Source of the DNA: Pueribacillus sp041725775 | GTDB taxonomy: Bacteria; Bacillota; Bacilli; Bacillales; UBA6769 | Assembly: GCF_041725775.1 (NCBI RefSeq) | Contig: NZ_JBEUEL010000001.1 | Coordinates: 62,001 to 126,000, forward strand | Reading direction: 5' to 3' | DNA: 64,000 nucleotides | Shown here: positions 33,788-43,057 of the stretch, piece after piece | Numbering within the stretch: position 1 is the stretch's first letter | Layout of the letters: every line of letters begins with the position of its first letter | Notes under the pieces: model-generated | Seen by the model: only the letters and a program-made list of their open reading frames with translations | Told to the model about the DNA's origin: nothing | Databases searched by the model: none | Translations under genes and position numbers: made by a program

Positions 33788-35476
33788 ATGACAGAAGCAG
33801 TACAAAAGCAATGGCTAGATCTTTATCCCGATGAAATCCCTCATCACATTGACTATGATGAGAGACCGCTATATGCCTATTTGCAAGAAGCGGCGAAGGA
33901 ACAGCCAGACAAAATTGCACTTCACTTTATGGGGAAGGAGCTGAGTTACCGAGAAGTTTATGAAAGCGCTTTGAAACTTGCAAATGAACTACGCAATCTC
34001 GGCTTGCAAAAAGGGGATCGTGTAGCGATCATGTTGCCGAATACACCTCAGTCAGTTATCAGTTACTACGGGGTTTTGCTCGCCGGTGGAACGGTTGTAC
34101 AAACGAATCCGTTGTATACGGAACGTGAGCTTGAGCATCAATTGAAAGATGCTGGTGTAAAAATCCTTATTTGCGTGAATCTCGTGCATCCGCGAGTCAT
34201 GAAAGTAAAAGCGAATACGTCTTTGGAACACATTATTGTCACAAGTATAAAAGATTACTTGCCGTTTCCAAAAAATTTATTGTATCCGCTCGTTCAGAAA
34301 AGAGATTATCCTGATTTGAAATTAGACATTCAGTACAATGAGACGATGCATCGATTTACTGACCTCATAAAAAGAGGAGCAACAAATGAAATCTCGCTCG
34401 ACATCGAGCCGAAAAAAGACGTTGCTCTTTTGCAATATACGGGAGGAACGACGGGGCTTGCTAAAGGGGTAGTTTTAACTCACTTTAATTTGACGGCAAA
34501 TACTCAACAATGTCGTGCTTGGGTATATAAGATGGAAGATGGGAAAGAACGAGTACTCGCAATACTGCCTTTTTTCCACGTATATGGGATGACAGTTGCT
34601 ATGAACTTGTCGATTATGAGTAGATCAAAAATGATTATTATGCCGAAATTTGATCCGCTTGATACGTTAAAAACAATTCAAAAACAAAGACCAACATTAT
34701 TCCCTGGAGCACCGACGATGTATATCGGACTAGTAAACCACCCTGAAATTAATAATTATGATTTATCTTCAATCGATGCGTGTATTAGTGGTTCTGCTGC
34801 TTTACCTGTCGAAGTGCAACAGAAATTTGAGGAAATCACGAAAGGGAAGCTTGTTGAAGGGTATGGATTAACGGAAGCGTCACCAGTCACACATGCGAAT
34901 TTCATTTGGGGAAATAGAGTATCTGGAAGTATCGGCGTACCTTGGCCAGACACGGATGCTAAAGTGATGAAAGAAGACGGCAAAGAAGCTGAAGTCGGTG
35001 AAATTGGGGAACTCGTTATCAAAGGTCCACAAGTGATGCAAGGATATTGGAACCGCCCTGAAGAAACGGCTGAAACATTGAAAGACGGTTGGCTGTATAC
35101 AGGTGATATGGCGTACATGGATGAAAAAGGCTATTTTTATATCGTTGATCGTAAAAAAGATATGATTATCGCTGGTGGATTTAACATTTACCCTCGTGAA
35201 ATTGAGGAAGTACTATACGAACACGAAGCGATACAAGAAGCGGTCGCTGTCGGAGTGCCTGATGAGTACCGTGGAGAAACGGTGAAAGCATTTATCGTAT
35301 TAAAAGAAGGCAAGCAAGTCACAGAAAAAGAATTGGATGAATATTGCCGGAAACATTTAGCGGCCTACAAAGTTCCAAGACTTTATGAATTCCGTGATGA
35401 GCTTCCGAAAACGATGGTCGGAAAAGTATTGCGTCGCGCATTGCTAGAAGAAGAAAAACAAAAAGCGAACAAATAG
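33788..35476 (+). CDS. lcfA: Long-chain fatty acid-CoA ligase
   Basis: AMP-forming acyl-CoA synthetase activating fatty acids for beta-oxidation. 562 residues. Motifs: YTGGTTGLAKGVVLTH (AMP-binding P-loop), ILPFFHVYGMTVAM, GYGLTEASPVTHANF, YTGDMAYMDEKGYFYIVDRKKDMIIAGG and the C-terminal catalytic Lys in PKTMVGKVLRR. Resembles B. subtilis LcfA. ATG at 33788, RBS GAGGAGGAATTGAG. In B. subtilis lcfA leads the fadR-fadB-etfBA operon; here it is followed by a terminator and an IS, so those genes are not downstream. Confidence 0.95.
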   Translation: MTEAVQKQWLDLYPDEIPHHIDYDERPLYAYLQEAAKEQPDKIALHFMGKELSYREVYESALKLANELRNLGLQKGDRVAIMLPNTPQSVISYYGVLLAGGTVVQTNPLYTERELEHQLKDAGVKILICVNLVHPRVMKVKANTSLEHIIVTSIKDYLPFPKNLLYPLVQKRDYPDLKLDIQYNETMHRFTDLIKRGATNEISLDIEPKKDVALLQYTGGTTGLAKGVVLTHFNLTANTQQCRAWVYKMEDGKERVLAILPFFHVYGMTVAMNLSIMSRSKMIIMPKFDPLDTLKTIQKQRPTLFPGAPTMYIGLVNHPEINNYDLSSIDACISGSAALPVEVQQKFEEITKGKLVEGYGLTEASPVTHANFIWGNRVSGSIGVPWPDTDAKVMKEDGKEAEVGEIGELVIKGPQVMQGYWNRPEETAETLKDGWLYTGDMAYMDEKGYFYIVDRKKDMIIAGGFNIYPREIEEVLYEHEAIQEAVAVGVPDEYRGETVKAFIVLKEGKQVTEKELDEYCRKHLAAYKVPRLYEFRDELPKTMVGKVLRRALLEEEKQKANK

Positions 35477-35513
35477 TTGGATTTTGAATTTATTAATTAT
35501 TTTTAAGCAATAA

Positions 35514-35531
35514 TGAGTGATTATTCATTCA
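35514..35531. promoter_or_regulatory. FadR-like operator downstream of lcfA
   Basis: TGAGTGATTATTCATTCA resembles the B. subtilis FadR site (recalled consensus TGAATGAMTANTCATTCA) with two deviations. It lies about 40 bases after the lcfA stop and before the terminator, where no gene starts. Confidence 0.5.
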
Positions 35532-35546
35532 GTCTTTAATATAAAA

Positions 35547-35585
35547 ACTCGAAATGGCAGAGCACGTTCCATTTCGAGTCTTTTT
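35547..35585 (+). terminator. Terminator after lcfA
   Basis: ACTCGAAATGG pairs perfectly with CCATTTCGAGT, followed by CTTTTTCT. Confidence 0.85.
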
Positions 35586-35891
35586 CTTAGATGATCAATA
35601 AAATTTGGAATTGGTTGTATTGTCGCTTTCCCAGGTCTGCTCAAACAAGTTCAAGGGGGTGAAGTTCTAATTTCCGATTGATGAACCCAAAAGTCGTCAT
35701 CCCCTTTTCTTAAAAAAAGGTAGCAAGCTATATATATATCCTGAACTATTCATAGAAATTAATCGGCGTTCTAGTAATGCTTATTTATCAAGTGGTCTGG
35801 ATAAATTGGCTATGCACCAAATAAATGAAAAAAGAATCCGTTTCTGTTAAAGTTAAATCACCACAAAATAACCACAGAAAGGATTCTTATA

Positions 35892-37208
35892 ATGGCTACT
35901 TTATCGGATTTAACTCTCAATTTCAATCGTCAAATTAAATTGTCAAATAATGGAGGTTCCCTTTCCTCAGATACGGGCGAATTCCTCTTTAGGGAATTCG
36001 ATGAAACAATAGGGTTTTCAAAGACATTAACTCAACGTCTAGATCTAAAAGATGAAAGGCTGTACCATTTCCATTCGAATGAAAATTTACTTCGTCAAAA
36101 GATTTATCAAATCATTGCCGGATATTCCGAAGACGATGCTGCTGATCAATTGACGAATGATCCCGTTTTTACACAAATCATTGGAACAGAAGCATTAGCC
36201 TCCCAACCTAGTTTGTCTCGTTTTTTCGCTCGATTTGATCCCGAATCCATTGTGCAATTAAATCAAGCCAATCAAGAACAGCTAGACAAAGTACATCAAT
36301 TCAGAAAATCAAAGGCACTCATCATCGATTTGGACTCAACACATGCTGACACGTATGGAGAACAAGAGTCTTCAGCGTACAATTCCCATTACGGCACAGT
36401 CGGTTTCCATCCAATGGTTGCTTTCGATGGTATAACAGGTGATTTTCTAAAAGCCCAACTGCGACCGGGAAATGTTTATACTTCAAATGGCGTTGTGGAC
36501 TTTGTAAGACCCCTTATCGAACATTATAACGAGAAATTTCCAGAGACGATCCCATTCTTGCGCGGAGATAGTGGTTTTGCTGTTCCTGCTCTATATGATT
36601 TATGTGAAGGTGAGTCGGTCTATTACGTGATTCGTTTGAAATCTAATGCGATTTTGCAACGTCTCGCCGATGAACTACACCCTGCGACCGCACCATCTGA
36701 TACAACAAAAACAGAGTGTTATTATGAGGAAACCGAATATCAAGCAAAATCATGGTCTAAGCCAAGAAAAGTAATCATCCAATCCGTTCGTCCTGCTGGC
36801 GAATTGTTTTTCACACATTCATTCTTTGTAACGAACTTGATCGACGCATTTTCTCCAAAAGATATCGTTAGGTCGTACCAGAAAAGGGGCACGATGGAAA
36901 ACTATATCAAGGAAGCCAAGCATGGATTTGGTTTCGACAAAATGAACAGTCACTCTTTCCAGGTAAACGAAGCAAAGATGATGTTGAGTCTGTTAGCGTA
37001 TAACCTAACGAATTGGCTACGCACGCTGTGTTTCCCAGAAGGGCAAAAAAGAGTGCAGATTGAAACGATACGTACAAGAATCATCAAAGTGGCTAGTAAG
37101 TTAGTGAAGTCAGGACGATCCCTTTACTTTAAATGGTCCTCTAGTTTTGTGTACCAAGAATTCTTTTGGAAAATACTTCGGCGAATTCAACAACTAAAGC
37201 TAGAATAA
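35892..37208 (+). CDS. IS1380-family transposase
   Basis: 438-residue DDE transposase with a full-length reading frame. Features of the IS1380 group: LIIDLDSTHADTYGEQE (first Asp), FLRGDSGFAVPALYDL (second Asp), and TMENYIKEAKHGFGFDKMNSHSFQVNEA (Glu). ATG at 35892 with AAAGGATT upstream. The ends of the element could not be fixed: I did not find matching terminal inverted repeats in the flanks by eye. It may be active, as no lesion is seen. Confidence 0.85.
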   Translation: MATLSDLTLNFNRQIKLSNNGGSLSSDTGEFLFREFDETIGFSKTLTQRLDLKDERLYHFHSNENLLRQKIYQIIAGYSEDDAADQLTNDPVFTQIIGTEALASQPSLSRFFARFDPESIVQLNQANQEQLDKVHQFRKSKALIIDLDSTHADTYGEQESSAYNSHYGTVGFHPMVAFDGITGDFLKAQLRPGNVYTSNGVVDFVRPLIEHYNEKFPETIPFLRGDSGFAVPALYDLCEGESVYYVIRLKSNAILQRLADELHPATAPSDTTKTECYYEETEYQAKSWSKPRKVIIQSVRPAGELFFTHSFFVTNLIDAFSPKDIVRSYQKRGTMENYIKEAKHGFGFDKMNSHSFQVNEAKMMLSLLAYNLTNWLRTLCFPEGQKRVQIETIRTRIIKVASKLVKSGRSLYFKWSSSFVYQEFFWKILRRIQQLKLE

Positions 37209-37471
37209 ACCATTCTAAACCTCTTTTTAAAAAATCTAATGTTAGACCAAGGGAGTAGTATACCCAAAAACAGGAATTTTTCGGGCTATCAGATAAATCT
37301 TTACCAAAATTTGAAAAACTCTCTTAGTTAGTGCCAACGGAACAAAAAAATGATATCTTTACCTCAATTAATGCCTCCATGAGCAAGGTGTGAATAAATC
37401 AGGTATATATCACCTTAGCTCAATATAGCCATGCATAACACAAGCGATAAAAACGTATATGGAGACATATT
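37209..37471. other. Right flank of the IS1380 element
   Basis: One frame, after a stop, reads LVPTEQKNDIFTSINASMSKV, which looks like a C-terminal fragment of a MarR-like regulator or similar protein, but this is weak. The rest is AT-rich and probably holds the right end of the IS. No intact gene is seen. Confidence 0.3.
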
Positions 37472-38629
37472 TTATCGGTACGTTAGCAATGAACGGTCGA
37501 TTTCAGAAACAGATTTTTTGCCTGATAGCGCCATCGTTAAATCAAAGTCAGCGAGCAAATTACGTATCACTTCTTCCACGCCTTTTTGTCCGGAAACGGC
37601 GAGCCCGTAAATATATGGACGTCCAATTAAAACAGCCGAAGCACCGAGTGCTAACGCTTTCAAAATATCCGAACCTCGTCGTATTCCACTATCCATAAGA
37701 AGCGGGATTCGACCTTGTGTGACTTGAGAAACTTCAGTAAGCGCATCAAGTGCTGAAATGGCTCCACTTACTTGCCTTCCGCCGTGGTTTGAAACGATGA
37801 TACCATTGGCACCATGGTACATTGCAAGTTCAGCATCACCAGGATGTAAAATTCCTTTCAAGACGATTGGCAATTGCGTATGTTCACGAATAAAAGCTAA
37901 ATCTTTCCACGTTAAGCTCGCATTCGAAAAAATTCGTAAAAAATATTGAACGGCTCCCATTACATCTTCTTCCGGACTTTTCTTAAGTTTTGAACGAAAT
38001 GCAGGGTCTGATAAATAGTTTGCAATTCCTTCTGCTTGCAAGAAAGGCAAGTATGCATTTTCTAAATCTTCTTCTCTCCAACTCAGCATTTGTGTATCAA
38101 GTGTGATGACAATGGCCGAATAGCCTGCTTGTTCTGCTCGTTTTAACATGCTTGCTGTGACATCTTCGTCTTTTCCCCAATACAGTTGAAACCATTTTGG
38201 CTTATCACCTATCGCTTTAGCAATGTCTTCCATAGAACGCGAAGAGGCTGAACTTGTAATAAACGGGACATTCATCTCTGCTGCTGCTTTGGCTGATGCA
38301 ATTTCAGCATCGTCATGGACGATCGATTGCACCCCAATCGGTGCAAGCAACAAAGGATAGGGGAATGTTTGTCCTAAAATGGTTACGGACATATCGCGTG
38401 TATCGACATCGTTAAACATTCGTGGTGTAATCGACCAACGTTGAAAAGATTCAAGATTGGCTTTCATCGTATCGCCTGCGCCCGCTCCACCTGCGACATA
38501 CCAAAACGGACCGTCTTCTAACTTTAAACGTGCTTGTTGTTCCCATCTTTCAACGGAGACTGGTAATTTCTTTTCATTTTTCATTCGCTGATAATGTTGC
38601 GCTTGTACAACGTTTCCAAATCCTGGCAT
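37472..38629 (-). CDS. FMN-dependent alpha-hydroxy acid oxidase/dehydrogenase
   Basis: 385-residue TIM-barrel flavoprotein of the lactate/glycolate oxidase family. FMN-binding LLAPIGVQSIVHDDAE, ITSSASSRSMEDIA, and the catalytic His in GANGIIVSNHGGRQVSGAI and RIPLLMDSGIRRGSDILKALALGA are conserved. N-terminal PFWYVAGGAGAGDTMKAN is the usual GGA loop. It oxidises a 2-hydroxy acid (lactate or similar) to the keto acid; the exact substrate and acceptor are open. ATG has GGAGGTTATAACAT upstream on the minus strand. Single gene. Confidence 0.9.
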   Translation of the reverse strand: MPGFGNVVQAQHYQRMKNEKKLPVSVERWEQQARLKLEDGPFWYVAGGAGAGDTMKANLESFQRWSITPRMFNDVDTRDMSVTILGQTFPYPLLLAPIGVQSIVHDDAEIASAKAAAEMNVPFITSSASSRSMEDIAKAIGDKPKWFQLYWGKDEDVTASMLKRAEQAGYSAIVITLDTQMLSWREEDLENAYLPFLQAEGIANYLSDPAFRSKLKKSPEEDVMGAVQYFLRIFSNASLTWKDLAFIREHTQLPIVLKGILHPGDAELAMYHGANGIIVSNHGGRQVSGAISALDALTEVSQVTQGRIPLLMDSGIRRGSDILKALALGASAVLIGRPYIYGLAVSGQKGVEEVIRNLLADFDLTMALSGKKSVSEIDRSLLTYR

Positions 38630-38756
38630 ATGTTATAACCTCCAGTTTGTGTAGAAGTGGTATATGTTTTGCATTCGATTGGATGAATAAAAATCCTCTT
38701 TTATTTTGAGAATCTCGTATGTATTTGGTTTGGTTATACTAATTGAATACTTGAAT

Positions 38757-38876
38757 CACTAGGGGAGCATTTTTGCTGAGAGAGAGGAATCTTGTCCCTT
38801 TGAACCTGATCTAGGTCATACTAGCGTAGGGAAGTGGTAAAGCTTTTATTGAGCAAATTTTTTGCCATTCCCTTTT
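38757..38876 (+). promoter_or_regulatory. TPP (THI-box) riboswitch
   Basis: Aptamer motifs in order: CACTAGGGGAGC, GCTGAGAGAGAGGAATC, CCCTTTGAACCTGATCTAGG, CTAGCGTAGGGAAGTGG. A downstream sequence TTTTGCCATTCCC can pair with the 3' P1 strand GGGAAGTGGTAAA, giving a terminator/anti-terminator pair followed by TTTTCTT. It precedes the tenA pseudogene. Confidence 0.93.
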
Positions 38877-38949
38877 CTTGTGGAATGATTTTTTATTTTG
38901 TGCTTCTTCCTCGTTTCGAGTATTCAAAACATATAAAGGAGAAGTGATT

Positions 38950-39626
38950 ATGATGCAATTTAGTGATAGGCTTTTTAAAACCGTTGAACCGATTTGGAAC
39001 AGTTATTTGAAACACCCTTTTGTAAAAGGTATTGGTAAGGGGACTCTTGAGAAGGAAAAGTTCATTTACTATATATGAAGCAAGATTATGTATACTTAAT
39101 CGAGTACTCGCGAGTATTTGCCATTGGAAGTGCAAAAGCAAATGATTTGAAAACGATGGCAATGTTTGCGAATTTACTTCACGGGACGATGAATTACGAA
39201 ATGGATTTGCATTGTGAGTATGCGCGGAAATTTGGGATTTCAAATGAAGAGTTGGAAGCGACTAAACCATCGGCAACGATGACGGCATACACGAGTTATA
39301 TGCTTTCTTAAGCACAGTTAGGCGGGGTTGAAAATGCTGTTGCAGCCGTGCTTGTTTGCGCTTGGAGCTATAATTGGATTGGGAAAGAACTAGCGACATG
39401 GCCTGGTGTATTAGAACATGAATTGTACGGTAATTGGGTGAAAATGTATTCTTCTGATGGGTTTACAAAAATTGCGAACGATTGTATCGAATTAATCAAT
39501 GGCATCTTAAAAGGTAAGTCAGAATCTGAATTCAAACGATTAGAAGAGATTTTCGTTAATACAAGTTGTTTTGAGTATATGTTTTGGGATATGGCTGAAA
39601 ATGTATCGATGTGTCCGACTCCTTGA
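38950..39626 (+). pseudogene. tenA: TenA-type thiaminase II, broken
   Basis: TenA family. MQFSDRLFKTVEPIWNSYLKHPFVKGIGKGTL reads normally from 38950/38953 (AAAGGAGAAG RBS) to FIYYI, where an extra two bases (TATAT) shift the frame at about 39073-39078. The new frame goes on with MKQDYVYLIEYSRVFAIGSAKA (correct) until TSYMLS-stop at 39309-39311. The same frame then continues AQLGGVENAVAAVLVCAWSYNWIG and finishes at 39626. So there is one frameshift and one in-frame stop in an otherwise full-length gene under a TPP riboswitch. Confidence 0.9.
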
Positions 39627-39652
39627 AAGTCTTTAAATAAAAAGTGAAGAAG

Positions 39653-39698
39653 AGGCGTTTGCACGTAGCCGCTTATTTGGCTTGTGAACGCCTTTTTT
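39653..39698. terminator. Terminator between tenA and coat gene
   Basis: AGGCGTTTGCAC pairs imperfectly with TTGTGAACGCCT and is followed by TTTTTT; it lies between convergent genes. Confidence 0.7.
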
Positions 39699-39701
39699 AG
39701 A

Positions 39702-40031
39702 TCAATGCGGAAACTGCGTTGTCATATAGTTTGAGAATTGTTGATGAGACTGTTGCAACTGCTGACCCGTCGCAGCGTCCATTTTGTACCATCCTTTTTG
39801 AAACATAATGTTAAAAATCTCACGCTGGCAGTTTTGTGTTTCTGTGTAAATGGAGAGGATGTCTTCGTATAATGCAGCATGACTCGCTTCATTTAATGCC
39901 GTATCATACCCATCCGTCATATATTTTTCCGTTGCTAGCATGTCATTAATCCGATCCCGGTCGTTCATCTCAGGAGTTTTCGGTACTTGTGTATTCGGAT
40001 TTTGAATTTTATTGCTATTGTTCGATTGCAT
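39702..40031 (-). CDS. CotF-family spore coat protein
   Basis: 109 residues, low-complexity Asn/Gln-rich N-terminus then MNDRDRINDMLATEKYMTDGYDTALNEASH and ILSIYTETQNCQREIFNIMFQKGWYKM, the signature of CotF/YraD-like coat proteins (a ferritin-like helical pair). Paired with the upstream gene. It is probably expressed late in sporulation, though no sigma-K or sigma-E promoter was identified with certainty. Confidence 0.88.
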   Translation of the reverse strand: MQSNNSNKIQNPNTQVPKTPEMNDRDRINDMLATEKYMTDGYDTALNEASHAALYEDILSIYTETQNCQREIFNIMFQKGWYKMDAATGQQLQQSHQQFSNYMTTQFPH

Positions 40032-40052
40032 CGTAAACCTACCTCTCTTATA

Positions 40053-40331
40053 TTAGTTTTGCTGTGATTGTATTGTTGGCATTGACTGCGCGTTCAAATG
40101 TGTTAGCAGTTTTTCATAATGGCGTTGATGCATTTGGCCAGCTTTTTCAATCGCAAGTTTGATCTCTTGGTCCGCACATTCATTAGCAAAATGATACGCT
40201 TTTTTCATCGCGAGCAAATTCCAAGACAACATGTCAGTGACATAAAGATGATCTTTTGTTGACATAACGTTTGGCGGTTGTGGCATAATATTTTGTCCTG
40301 CTTGTGAAGATTGCATTTGATTCGTATTCAT
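40053..40331 (-). CDS. CotF-related spore coat protein
   Basis: 92-residue protein with STKDHLYVTDMLSWNLLAMKKAYHFANECADQEIK, similar to YraG/YhcQ-like CotF-family proteins that form a partner to the downstream coat protein (21-base gap). The N-terminus MNTNQMQSSQAGQNIM is Gln/Asn-rich. RBS AGAGGAGGGAAATTA on the minus strand. Together with the previous gene it supports a sporeforming host. Confidence 0.85.
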   Translation of the reverse strand: MNTNQMQSSQAGQNIMPQPPNVMSTKDHLYVTDMLSWNLLAMKKAYHFANECADQEIKLAIEKAGQMHQRHYEKLLTHLNAQSMPTIQSQQN

Positions 40332-40536
40332 TAATTTCCCTCCTCTAAAAAATGGGTTAGTCTTAATCGAGATATTAACAAGCCTTTCTTTGAACTATTC
40401 TTTACTTTGTTTGCCGATTCTATGCTTATAAAAAATGAATAAATATCTTAAACAGTTATACGAAACGATGCTATTCAATGCCCTTGTCTAAATAAGACGC
40501 TTTTCGACAATCGAACGTAAAAAATGTATTTTTTTA

Positions 40537-40565
40537 TTGATAAAACGAAGAATTTCCGTTAATAT
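40537..40565 (+). promoter_or_regulatory. Promoter of fadNAE
   Basis: TTGATA (40537-40542), 17-base spacer, TAATAT (40560-40565), about 75 bases before fadN; the FadR-type operator lies 40 bases downstream of the -10. Confidence 0.7.
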
Positions 40566-40605
40566 TAAACATGTAATCTGTAGCAGTTTTTTTTAGTGAA
40601 AAAAA

Positions 40606-40623
40606 TGAATGAGCATTCATTCA
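40606..40623. promoter_or_regulatory. FadR-type operator upstream of fadN
   Basis: TGAATGAGCATTCATTCA has both perfect arms (TGAATGA / TCATTCA) of the Bacillus FadR site and lies between the promoter and the fadN RBS, where the repressor would block transcription until long-chain acyl-CoA accumulates. Confidence 0.85.
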
Positions 40624-40641
40624 AGACTAGGAGGTTGTTTC

Positions 40642-43026
40642 ATGATCCGTGATATACAAAGTGCTGCAGTCATCGGTTCAGGAATAATGGGATCAGGAAT
40701 CGCAGCTCATTTAGCGAATATCGGAATTCCGACGCTACTATTGGACATCGTGCCAAATGAGCTTACGAAAGCAGAGAAAGAGAAAGGACTTTCCCTTTCA
40801 AATAGGGCGGTTCGTAACCGCCTTGCTGATGAGGCGATTAAAAAGCTTTTTAAACAAAAGCCTGCTCCGCTTACGAAAAAAGAAAATGCGGGTTTAATTA
40901 CCGCTGGGAACTTAGAGGACGACCTTGAGAAGCTGTCCCAAGTCGATTGGATTATTGAAGTAGTTGTAGAAAATCTTGACGTTAAAAAACAAGTGTTTGA
41001 AAAAGTTGATGCTCATCGCAAAGCTGGAACGATTGTAAGTTCAAATACTTCAGGGATTTCAGTTGAAGCGATGGCAGAAGGCCGTTCAGATGATTTTAGA
41101 AAATATTTCTTAGGCACACACTTTTTTAATCCTCCACGTTATTTAAAATTGCTTGAAATTATTCCGACGAAAGATACGCTCCCAGAAGTTGTCGACTATA
41201 TGAAAACGTTCGGCGAAGACGTACTTGGAAAAGGTGTCGTTGAAGCGAAAGATACGCCGAATTTCATCGGAAACCGTATCGGGACATTCGGACTTCTTCA
41301 AACCGTACAAGTGATGCTAAAAGACGGTTATTCGATCAGTGAAGTTGATTCCGTAACAGGAACATTAATTGGTCGGGCAAAGAGTGCAACATTCCGTACA
41401 CTAGATGTAGTCGGACTTGATACGTTCTACCACGTGGCAAATAACGTTTACAATAATGTTGAAGGCGAAGAAAAAGAAAAGTTTTCTTTCCCTGATTTTA
41501 TGAAGAAAATGGTTGAAAAAGGCTTGCTTGGAAGTAAGACGAAACAGGGCTTCTTCAAAAAAGAAGGTAAAGAGATTTTGCAACTGAATCCGGAAACGCT
41601 GGAATATGAGCCACGTCAAAAATTACAAGCACCTTCGATTGAAATGGCGAAGCAAGCGAAGCGTTCCGAACGTTTAAAAACACTCGTTTACGCTGATGAC
41701 CGTGCAGGTCAATTGCTATGGAATACGATGGCGCCGTCATTTATTTACTCCGCTGAAAAAGTCGGAGAAATTGCCGATAATATCTATGCGATTGACCAGG
41801 CGATGAAATGGGGATTCGGCTGGGAGCAAGGTCCATTTGAATCATGGGATTCCATTGGCCTTGAAAAATCCGTTGCGAAAATGGAAGAGGAAGGAAAAAC
41901 CGTTCCTCAATGGGTGAAGGACATGCTCGCAGCAGGTCATACGTCGTTCTATAAAAAAGAAAACGGCAAGCTCCATTATTACGATAACGGAACTTACGTA
42001 CAAGTAGCAGATAACCCGAAAGTGATTCATCTTGCGACAGTCAAGCAAGAAAAAGAAGTTATAAAGAAAAATAGTGGAGCAAGTCTTATCGACCTCGGCG
42101 ACGGGGTGCTAAATCTTGAGTTCCACTCACAAAACAACGCGCTTGGACTTGATACAATCCAAATGATTAACAATGCAGTCGATGAAATCGAGCAAGGCGA
42201 TTACAGAGGACTCGTGATCGGAAACCAAGGGAAGAACTTCTGTGTCGGTGCAAATTTAGCACTTATGCTAATGGAAGCACAAGACGACAACTTTTTTGAA
42301 TTAGAGTTGACGATTCGTCAATTCCAAGATGCGATGATGAGAATTCGTTACGCGAAAAAACCGGTTGTCGCTGCACCATTCCAAATGTCACTCGGTGGTG
42401 GTGCTGAAGTTGCGATGCCAGCTGCTCGTATTCAAGCATCATCAGAAACGTACATGGGTCTTGTTGAAGTGGGTGTCGGTCTTATCCCAGGAGGTGGCGG
42501 AAATAAGGAGCTTTATCGTCGTCTGCTCGAGCGTATGCCGAAAGGGGTTAACTTTGACCTGCAACAAGTCGCAAACAAAACGTTCGAACTCATTTCAATG
42601 GCGACTGTTTCAACTTCAGCGCATGAAGCACAACAAAATGGCTTCTTAAGCTCTGACGATGGGATTAGCTTCAACGGCGATCATTTGTTATATGATGCGA
42701 AGCAACAGGTAATTGCGTTATCTGAGCAAGGATACCGCGCACCGCAACGTAAAAAGCTTCCAGTTGTTGGTGAAACAGGTTATGGAACGTTGCTTATGGC
42801 GGCGAAAACAATGCAATATTCCGGCTATGTCAGTGATCACGATGTACTCATTGCAAGCAAGCTTGCTTACGTCATCGCAGGTGGAAGATTGCCGTTCGGT
42901 ACCGAAGTCGATGAACAGTATTTGCTTGACCTTGAAAGAGAAGCATTTTTGAGCTTACTCGGTGAACGAAAAACACAAGAACGTATGCAACATATGCTCG
43001 TAAAAGGAAAACCGCTACGTAATTAA
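40642..43026 (+). CDS. fadN: FadN, 3-hydroxyacyl-CoA dehydrogenase/enoyl-CoA hydratase
   Basis: Bifunctional beta-oxidation enzyme. N-terminal NAD-binding fold VIGSGIMGSGIAAHLA, 3-hydroxyacyl-CoA dehydrogenase part with SSNTSGISVEAMAEG, GTHFFNPPRYLKLLEI and DTPNFIGNRIG; C-terminal crotonase-type domain (about 500-780) with NFCVGANLALMLMEA and LGGGAEVAMPA. ATG at 40642 has AGGAGG upstream; the 33-base extension to 40609 would cross the operator. 794 residues, equivalent to B. subtilis YusL. First gene of fadN-fadA-fadE. Confidence 0.96.
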   Translation: MIRDIQSAAVIGSGIMGSGIAAHLANIGIPTLLLDIVPNELTKAEKEKGLSLSNRAVRNRLADEAIKKLFKQKPAPLTKKENAGLITAGNLEDDLEKLSQVDWIIEVVVENLDVKKQVFEKVDAHRKAGTIVSSNTSGISVEAMAEGRSDDFRKYFLGTHFFNPPRYLKLLEIIPTKDTLPEVVDYMKTFGEDVLGKGVVEAKDTPNFIGNRIGTFGLLQTVQVMLKDGYSISEVDSVTGTLIGRAKSATFRTLDVVGLDTFYHVANNVYNNVEGEEKEKFSFPDFMKKMVEKGLLGSKTKQGFFKKEGKEILQLNPETLEYEPRQKLQAPSIEMAKQAKRSERLKTLVYADDRAGQLLWNTMAPSFIYSAEKVGEIADNIYAIDQAMKWGFGWEQGPFESWDSIGLEKSVAKMEEEGKTVPQWVKDMLAAGHTSFYKKENGKLHYYDNGTYVQVADNPKVIHLATVKQEKEVIKKNSGASLIDLGDGVLNLEFHSQNNALGLDTIQMINNAVDEIEQGDYRGLVIGNQGKNFCVGANLALMLMEAQDDNFFELELTIRQFQDAMMRIRYAKKPVVAAPFQMSLGGGAEVAMPAARIQASSETYMGLVEVGVGLIPGGGGNKELYRRLLERMPKGVNFDLQQVANKTFELISMATVSTSAHEAQQNGFLSSDDGISFNGDHLLYDAKQQVIALSEQGYRAPQRKKLPVVGETGYGTLLMAAKTMQYSGYVSDHDVLIASKLAYVIAGGRLPFGTEVDEQYLLDLEREAFLSLLGERKTQERMQHMLVKGKPLRN

Positions 43027-43057
43027 TTACAAAAAGCATTGAGAGGGAGGAAAAAGC

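Noticed and set aside
35600..35720. GGGGGTGAAG...TCATCCCC long hairpin as a terminator
   Set aside because: The loop is about 40 bases; probably coincidental or part of the IS left flank.
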